Shown in pieces: positions 58,435 to 64,000 of a stretch of 64,000 bases of DNA; position 1 is the first letter of the stretch, and every line of letters starts with the position of its first letter. Where the stretch lies: assembly GCF_014298075.1 (NCBI RefSeq), contig NZ_CP060418.1:186001-250000 (forward strand), read 5' to 3'. The translations under genes and the position numbers were made by a program. The notes under the pieces are model-generated. The model made no database searches, was not told where the DNA came from, and saw nothing but the letters and a program-made list of their open reading frames with translations. The stretch is from Enterobacter sp. JUb54 (lineage in GTDB: Bacteria > Pseudomonadota > Gammaproteobacteria > Enterobacterales > Enterobacteriaceae).

Positions 58435-60267
58435 GTGAACGGTGAATTGATTTGGGTGTTATCGCTTCTTGCCGTAGCAATCGTGCTCTTTGCCACCGGA
58501 AAAGTGCGCATGGATGCTATCGCGTTGTTAGTGATTATCGCGTTTGTCCTCAGCGATACGCTCACGCTCAGCGAGGCTTTTTCGGGTTTCAGCGATCCTA
58601 ACGTTATCCTCATCGCGGCGTTATTTATTATCGGCGATGGGCTGGTGCGTACCGGGGTTGCTACCAAAATGGGGTCATGGCTGGTGAAGGTTGCCGGCAA
58701 CAGTGAAACCAAAATGCTGGTCTTCTTAATGCTGACCGTGGCCGGCCTGGGGGCGTTCATGAGCTCCACCGGCGTGGTCGCTATCTTTATTCCGGTGGTG
58801 CTGAGCGTCTCCATGCGCATGAATACGTCGCCATCACGTCTGATGATGCCGCTCAGCTTCGCCGGCCTTATCAGCGGGATGATGACCCTGGTCGCCACAC
58901 CGCCGAACCTGGTGGTCAACAGCGAGTTGTTACGTGAAGGGCTGCAGGGATTCAGCTTTTTCAGCGTCACGCCGATTGGTCTGGTGGTGCTGGTGCTGGG
59001 CGTCATTTACATGCTGGCGGTCCGGTTTATGCTGCGGGGCGAAGAAGGGGAAACGACCCGCGACGGGCGCCCGAGAAGTACTTTTCGCGACTTAATCAAA
59101 GAGTACCGTTTGACCGGCAGGGCCCGGCGTCTGGCTATTCGTCCGGGTTCACCGATGATCGGCCAGCGCCTGGATGACCTTAAGCTGCGCGAACGGTACT
59201 GCGCCAACGTCATTGGCGTGGAGCGCTGGCGGCGCTTTCGCCGGGTGATCGTCAATGTTAACGGGGTTTCTGAGTTTCGCGCCCGCGACGTGTTGCTGAT
59301 CGACATGTCAGCGTCGGACGTCGATTTGCGCCAGTTCTGCGGCGAGCAGATGCTTGAACCGATGGTGCTGCGCGGCGAGTATTTCTCCGACCAGGCGCTG
59401 GATGTCGGTATGGCTGAAGTTTCGCTGATCCCTGACTCGGAGTTGATTGGCAAAACGGTGCGTGAAATCAGCTTTCGCACCCGTTTTGGCCTCAATATCG
59501 TCGGGCTGAAGCGCGATGGCAAAGCCCTCGATGGGGCGGTGGTTGATGAGCCTTTGCAGCTGGGCGACATTGTGCTGGTGGTGGGAAACTGGCGCCAGAT
59601 TGGCCTGCTGGCGAAACGCGGTCGCGACTTTGTGGTATTGAATATGCCGGTTGAGGTGAACGACGCGTCGCCGGCGCATAGCCAGGCTCCGCACGCGATT
59701 TTCTGCCTGGTGTTGATGGTCGCGCTGATGCTGACCGACGAAATTCCCAACCCGATTGCGGCGATCATTGCCTGTTTATTGATGGGCAAATTCCGCTGTA
59801 TTAACGCTGAGAGCGCGTACAAAGCGATTCACTGGCCCAGCATTATTCTGATTGTCGGGATGATGCCGTTTGCGCTGGCGTTGCAGAAAACCGGCGGCGT
59901 GGATCTGGTGGTGAAAGGTCTGATGGATGTTGCCGGTAGCAAAGGGCCTTATCTGATGCTCGGCTGCCTGTTTGTGATGTGCGCGGCAATTGGCCTGTTT
60001 ATCTCTAACACCGCCACGGCGGTACTGATGGCGCCCATTGCGCTGGCAGCGGCCAGGTCGATGGAGGTGTCACCGTATCCGTTTGCCATGGTGGTGGCAA
60101 TGGCGGCGTCAGCGGCGTTTATGACGCCGGTGTCGTCACCGGTGAACACGCTGGTGCTTGGGCCGGGTAAGTACTCATTCAGCGATTTCGTGAAAATCGG
60201 CGTGCCGTTCACGGTGCTGGTGATGGTGGTGTGCGTGCTGCTGATCCCGGTGCTGTTCCCGTTCTGA
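58435..60267 (+). CDS. yfbS: YfbS, SLC13/DASS-type membrane transporter with RCK_C domains
   Basis: A 610-residue permease. N- and C-terminal hydrophobic halves ([75 protein letters not shown]) flank a cytosolic middle (about 205-405) with two RCK_C-like repeats ([36 protein letters not shown]). The RCK_C parts may sense a ligand. Substrate unknown; a divalent anion is likely for the family. The start is a GTG at 58435, as in E. coli. Length equals E. coli YfbS. Confidence 0.93.
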   Translation: MNGELIWVLSLLAVAIVLFATGKVRMDAIALLVIIAFVLSDTLTLSEAFSGFSDPNVILIAALFIIGDGLVRTGVATKMGSWLVKVAGNSETKMLVFLMLTVAGLGAFMSSTGVVAIFIPVVLSVSMRMNTSPSRLMMPLSFAGLISGMMTLVATPPNLVVNSELLREGLQGFSFFSVTPIGLVVLVLGVIYMLAVRFMLRGEEGETTRDGRPRSTFRDLIKEYRLTGRARRLAIRPGSPMIGQRLDDLKLRERYCANVIGVERWRRFRRVIVNVNGVSEFRARDVLLIDMSASDVDLRQFCGEQMLEPMVLRGEYFSDQALDVGMAEVSLIPDSELIGKTVREISFRTRFGLNIVGLKRDGKALDGAVVDEPLQLGDIVLVVGNWRQIGLLAKRGRDFVVLNMPVEVNDASPAHSQAPHAIFCLVLMVALMLTDEIPNPIAAIIACLLMGKFRCINAESAYKAIHWPSIILIVGMMPFALALQKTGGVDLVVKGLMDVAGSKGPYLMLGCLFVMCAAIGLFISNTATAVLMAPIALAAARSMEVSPYPFAMVVAMAASAAFMTPVSSPVNTLVLGPGKYSFSDFVKIGVPFTVLVMVVCVLLIPVLFPF

Positions 60268-60281
60268 TCCCTTGGTAAGCG

Positions 60282-60312
60282 TTCCCCGGTCCGGCGTTTG
60301 CCGACCGGGGAA
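60282..60312. terminator. Hairpin between convergent yfbS and yfbR
   Basis: TTCCCCGGT / ACCGGGGAA extended by CGGC / GCCG across one bulge, loop GTTT. GC-rich and strong, but with no T-run. Confidence 0.6.
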
Positions 60313-60316
60313 ACCG

Positions 60317-60916
60317 TCACAGCGGTGAATCCTGGCTGATTTCATCCAGCGACAGCTGGAAGCTTGGGACAAACACCTGCATAAAGTAGTCCATCTCCTG
60401 GCTTCGGCGTGACTCAAGCGTTTTTTCAAGCCGGCCCTTCGCCAGTAAAAATTCATTGTTACCGGCTGAAAGCTCCTCCAGACATTTCAGGTAAGCACAG
60501 AGGGCGTCGGCCTGTTTGACGATGGATTTCTCATCTTCGCTGTAGTGATGTTCATCAATCAACGGCTCAAAAATGTCGCGCAGTTCGTCAGGGACCATAT
60601 CGATCAGCTTTTGCTGGGCGATCTTTTCGATGGCTTTATATTCCTGGGCAATCTGCGAGTTGAAATATTTCACCGGGGTCGGGAGATCGCCGGTTAACAC
60701 TTCCGATGCATCATGGTACATCGCGAGCAGCGCAATTCGCTCGGCGTTGACCTGACCGCCAAACTTGCGGTTTTTTATTGCTGCCAGCGCGTGTGCCACC
60801 ATCGCCACCTGCAGACTGTGCTCGGAGACGTTTTCGGTGCGTACATTACGCATCAGTGGCCAGCGGTTGATTAGCTTCAGGCGGGAGAGGTGGGCAAAGA
60901 AATGACTCTGACTCAT
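60317..60916 (-). CDS. yfbR: YfbR, 5'-deoxynucleotidase (HD domain)
   Basis: A 199-residue HD-domain phosphohydrolase that dephosphorylates deoxynucleoside 5'-monophosphates. The metal set is visible: His in [16 protein letters not shown], His-Asp in [19 protein letters not shown], and Asp in [16 protein letters not shown]. It helps control dNMP pools and dUMP/dCTP flow. It follows alaA on the same strand with 86 bases between. Confidence 0.95.
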   Translation of the reverse strand: MSQSHFFAHLSRLKLINRWPLMRNVRTENVSEHSLQVAMVAHALAAIKNRKFGGQVNAERIALLAMYHDASEVLTGDLPTPVKYFNSQIAQEYKAIEKIAQQKLIDMVPDELRDIFEPLIDEHHYSEDEKSIVKQADALCAYLKCLEELSAGNNEFLLAKGRLEKTLESRRSQEMDYFMQVFVPSFQLSLDEISQDSPL

Positions 60917-61002
60917 AGGAACCCTTAATCAGTGACAACATCGGGTGCTATTGTGCGCAGGGATTGCCGCCGGATGCAAATACCGGCGGCGGGGACAGAG
61001 TA

Positions 61003-62220
61003 TCAGAGCTGATGATAGCCGGAGAGGAAGCGGCCAAAGCGTGAGATCGCCATTTCCAGATCGTCTTCGCGCGGAAGAGTAACGATACGCACGTGATCCG
61101 GCCACGGCCAGTTGAAGGCGGTACCCTGAACCAGCAGAACTTTCTCCTGCAGCAGGAAGTCGAGCACCATTTTCTGGTCATCGTGGATATTAAAGCGCTT
61201 GGCGTCTATTTTGGGGAACATGTACAGCGCGCCTTTCGGTTTGACGCAGGAGACGCCAGGGATCTCGTTGATCAACTCCCAGGCGCGGTTGCGCTGCTCA
61301 AACAGACGGCCGCCAGGCACGATGAATTCGCTGATGCTCTGGTAGCCGCCGAGGGCGGTTTGAATGGCGTGCTGCGCCGGCACGTTGGCACACAGACGCA
61401 TGGATGCCAGCATCTCCAGCCCTTCAATATAGCCTTTGGCGTGTTTCTTCGGCCCGTTCAGAACCATCCAGCCCTGGCGGAAACCGGCCACGCGGTAGGT
61501 TTTAGACAGACCATTAAAGGTCACGGTCAGCAGGTCAGGGGCGAGCGCGGCGATCGAATGGTGCTGCGCTTCGTCATACAGAATTTTGTCGTAGATTTCA
61601 TCCGCGAAAATGATCAGGTTGTGTTCGCGGGCAAGCTCGACGATCTCCATCAGCAGCTCTTTTGAGTAGACTGCGCCGGTCGGGTTATTCGGGTTGATGA
61701 TCACGATGCCGCGCGTGCGCGGGGTGATTTTGGCGCGAATATCGTCAAGATCCGGGAACCAGTCGGCGGATTCATCGCACAGATAGTGCACCGCTTTGCC
61801 GCTGGAGAGTGAAACCGCGGCAGTCCACAGCGGATAATCCGGGGCCGGAACCAGCATTTCGTCGCCGCTGTTTAGCAGCGCCTGCATGGCCTGGACAATC
61901 AGCTCCGAGACGCCGTTGCCAATATAAATATCTTCGACCGTCACATCGCGCATACCGCGGGCTTGATAGTGCTGCATGATGGCTTTGCGCGCAGAGTACA
62001 GGCCTTTTGAATCACAGTAGCCCTGGGCGGTCGGGAGGTTGCGAATAACGTCAACAAGGATCTCGTCAGGGGCGTCAAAGCCGAACGGAGCCGGGTTGCC
62101 GATGTTCAGTTTCAGGACTTTATTGCCTTCTTCTTCAAGGCGTTTTGCCTCTTTCAGAACCGGGCCGCGGATGTCGTAACAGACGTTATCTAACTTGCTG
62201 GATTTTTCGATAGGGGACAT
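61003..62220 (-). CDS. alaA: AlaA, glutamate-pyruvate aminotransferase
   Basis: A 405-residue PLP-dependent class I aminotransferase, one of the main alanine-forming enzymes. The PLP lysine is in TFNGLSKTYRVAGFRQGW; INPNNPTGAVYSKELLMEI and FADEIYDKILYDEA also contact PLP. Residues VRIVTLPREDDLEMAISRFG are near the C-terminus. Length equals E. coli AlaA. In E. coli, Lrp represses alaA when alanine is plentiful. It is divergent from lrhA across a very long region. Confidence 0.96.
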   Translation of the reverse strand: MSPIEKSSKLDNVCYDIRGPVLKEAKRLEEEGNKVLKLNIGNPAPFGFDAPDEILVDVIRNLPTAQGYCDSKGLYSARKAIMQHYQARGMRDVTVEDIYIGNGVSELIVQAMQALLNSGDEMLVPAPDYPLWTAAVSLSSGKAVHYLCDESADWFPDLDDIRAKITPRTRGIVIINPNNPTGAVYSKELLMEIVELAREHNLIIFADEIYDKILYDEAQHHSIAALAPDLLTVTFNGLSKTYRVAGFRQGWMVLNGPKKHAKGYIEGLEMLASMRLCANVPAQHAIQTALGGYQSISEFIVPGGRLFEQRNRAWELINEIPGVSCVKPKGALYMFPKIDAKRFNIHDDQKMVLDFLLQEKVLLVQGTAFNWPWPDHVRIVTLPREDDLEMAISRFGRFLSGYHQL

Positions 62221-63103
62221 GAACCTTTGACCTTTTAGCTGTTATCGCCACTCCCTGCCGTGGAAGTCAGCACGGAACAATGTACTCTTCATCCCCGATG
62301 TTTTGAAGGGTTAGCAGGAGAAGATTTTGCCGTTATGATTTTTTTGGAGTAATCAATTTGCCTGCCTGATGGCGATGTTTTTTATAGAATCTGCCTTTGG
62401 ATGGTAAAATCGTGGTCAAATATTGTGTGAGTCTGCCGTTGTCTTGAACGTTTGTATGGTTTGAATCGGTGGCGAAGCGCCATCGTGGTTATTTTGTTCC
62501 CGACAGGCAACGGGGCAGGCGAAATGGTGTATAACTGTTTAAGTGTGCTGACTGTAGCGCTAATGTTAAAATTATTTAATGAGAATATTTAACAAACTAA
62601 AAAACTTTTATTTTTTACGCAAGTCAGGCCTCTGTTTTTGTTAATTTAATTAAAGAGCTGAAAAAAATTTAAAATTGGCTTTAATAATAATGATTAGATC
62701 TTATCAATAATTCAGTTTTCGGTTAGGATACGACCGTTAATATCGAACAAGGACCTGATATTTGCTCAGGTTGTTATTAATATATTGTTATTGCAGGTTT
62801 TTGTTTGTTTTTGCGCTCGCTGCCAGAGGCGGTGATTTGTGCTCTGAGCCAATTACTGCGCTTGATGATGTTTTTTTTGAATAACGTCACAGATATCTGT
62901 TCAGGGCAATAAAGCGTAGAAGTACGAATAATTTATTACTCAGAGGTTTCGCGCACTTGTCGCGAACGAGTACTTTCAAATGCAATAACATTCTTCCAGT
63001 TGCCATTCATTTTTTGGCTGGCACAAGGCTCAAGGAATAGCCGGAAACCTGGAGCACAGCATCAACGAGGCAGGTTAGCATTCGCGACCTGTGAGTGAAA
63101 AAT
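62221..63103. other. Long AT-rich intergenic region between alaA and lrhA
   Basis: An 883-base stretch without a convincing gene. It is far more AT-rich than its surroundings from about 62320, especially 62560-62770. It should hold the alaA promoter, the lrhA promoter and a long lrhA leader, as in E. coli. No clear terminator or small ORF with a good ribosome site was found. AT-rich tracts suggest H-NS or Lrp binding, but this is inference. Confidence 0.65.
62580..62593 (+). promoter_or_regulatory. Possible RcsB/RcsAB box upstream of lrhA
   Basis: TGAGAATATTTAAC resembles the RcsAB box TAAGAATATTCCTA at 10 of 14 positions. RcsB control of lrhA is known in E. coli. The match is modest. Confidence 0.3.
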
Positions 63104-64000
63104 ATGATAAATGCAAATCGTCCGATACTGAATCTTGATCTTGATCTGTTGAGAACATTCGTTGCCGTTGCCGATCTCAGTACCTTTGCCGCTGCGGCGG
63201 CCGCAGTATGCCGTACCCAGTCTGCCGTCAGCCAACAAATGCAGCGTCTGGAGCAACTGGTTGGCAAAGAGCTCTTTGCCCGTCACGGGCGCAATAAGTT
63301 GCTGACCGAGCAGGGCATTCAGCTGCTGGGCTACGCACGAAAAATTCTGCGCTTCAATGATGAAGCCTGTATGTCGCTGATGTTCAGTGGTCTGCAGGGA
63401 GTCTTAACCATCGGGGCTTCTGATGAAACGGCAGATACGATTTTGCCGTTCTTATTAAGCCGGATCGGTGGGTTTTACCCCAAGCTGACGCTGGAAATCA
63501 AAGTTCTGAATCACCCGGACGTGGTCGGAATGCTGGCGAGCGGCGAGATTGATCTCGCCTTGACGACCCACCAGAGTGACAACGTCGATACGCTGATGCT
63601 GCGCACTTCGCCTACGCTATGGTACTGCGCGGCGGATTATGTGCTGCCTCACGAGGCTTCGGTTCCGCTGGTCCTGCTCGAAGAGCCGGGTCCGTTCCGT
63701 ACCGATATCATTGCCGCGCTGAATGCTGCCGGCACGCCGTGGCATCTGGCGCACTCGGCGACGACGCTGACCGGCGTGAGAGCGGCGGTTAAAGCCGGTC
63801 TGGGCGTTACGGCCCGGCCTGTTGAAATGATGAGCCCGGAATTACGTGTGGTTGGTAAAAACGAAGGACTCCCAGGATTACCGGACACGCAGTATGTGCT
63901 GAGCTGTCATCCACAGCAGGCGAGCGAGTCGGCGCAGGCCATCTTCCAGTCGCTGAGCCAGGATTATAATCCCTGGTCATCTGAGGCCGTGTTTACCCCT
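63104..64000 (+). CDS. lrhA: LrhA, LysR-family regulator of motility and fimbriae (3' end outside window)
   Basis: Open from ATG 63104 to the window edge, 299 residues of about 312. The N-terminal HTH ([39 protein letters not shown]) is close to that of E. coli LrhA. The effector domain starts near [20 protein letters not shown]. The middle (about 130-160, [20 protein letters not shown]) differs more than the ends, as in other LrhA comparisons. LrhA represses flhDC and type 1 fimbriae genes and, in some enterics, is autoactivated. The C-terminal end is cut by the window only. Confidence 0.93.
   Translation, partial: MINANRPILNLDLDLLRTFVAVADLSTFAAAAAAVCRTQSAVSQQMQRLEQLVGKELFARHGRNKLLTEQGIQLLGYARKILRFNDEACMSLMFSGLQGVLTIGASDETADTILPFLLSRIGGFYPKLTLEIKVLNHPDVVGMLASGEIDLALTTHQSDNVDTLMLRTSPTLWYCAADYVLPHEASVPLVLLEEPGPFRTDIIAALNAAGTPWHLAHSATTLTGVRAAVKAGLGVTARPVEMMSPELRVVGKNEGLPGLPDTQYVLSCHPQQASESAQAIFQSLSQDYNPWSSEAVFTP

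Overview
The window is chromosomal DNA from a member of the Enterobacteriaceae. Gene order and protein sequences follow the Escherichia coli yfdC-mlaA-fadL ... purF-ubiX-argT-hisJQMP ... pta-ackA ... alaA-lrhA backbone almost gene for gene. Several loci differ from K-12, and the protein variants look closest to the Klebsiella/Raoultella/Enterobacter group; the genus is an inference. No rRNA, tRNA, transposase, prophage or CRISPR array was seen.

Layout. 1-7.4 kb: the membrane protein yfdC (cut by the window edge), mlaA, and the fatty-acid genes fadL and fadIJ with FadR-like operators. 7.5-16.9 kb: sixA, smrB, prmB-aroC-mepA-yfcA-epmC-yfcL, mnmC and fabB with a FabR/FadR control region. 17-28.7 kb: yfcJ, flk, pdxB-usg-truA-dedA, accD, folC-dedD and cvpA-purF with a PurR box. 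28.7-34.3 kb: a carbohydrate cassette between purF and ubiX (GH127 glycosidase and GPH sugar symporter, divergent from a ROK sugar kinase and a LacI regulator). 34.3-39.3 kb: ubiX and the Lys/Arg/Orn and His uptake system argT-hisJQMP, with two sigma54-type promoters and an NtrC-like site. 39.3-40.8 kb: a GNAT acetyltransferase and an unusual two-gene unit (a small HicA-like basic protein plus a helix-turn-helix protein) preceded by a palindrome. 41-47.4 kb: yfcH-folX-yfcG, a LysR/aldehyde dehydrogenase pair, yfcF, yfcE and yfcD. 47.4-52.7 kb: a LacI/GntR-type regulator divergent from an ascorbate-family PTS (separate IIA, IIB, IIC) and a two-subunit transketolase, with twin operators and a CRP-like site. 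52.8-56.3 kb: pta and ackA separated by an ERIC element. 56.6-64 kb: yfbV, yfbU, hxpA, yfbS, yfbR, alaA, a long AT-rich leader and the start of lrhA.

The core genes give fatty-acid uptake, breakdown and synthesis, outer-membrane lipid asymmetry, purine, folate, PLP and chorismate synthesis, tRNA and ribosome modification, amino-acid import, and acetate overflow. The accessory cassettes sit at the seams of this backbone. They are two sugar-use systems of unknown substrate, one aldehyde oxidation pair and one toxin-antitoxin-like pair. The last and the PTS/transketolase operon are the best candidates for under-described biology. All start choices, operators and promoters come from reading the sequence; none was tested by search or alignment.
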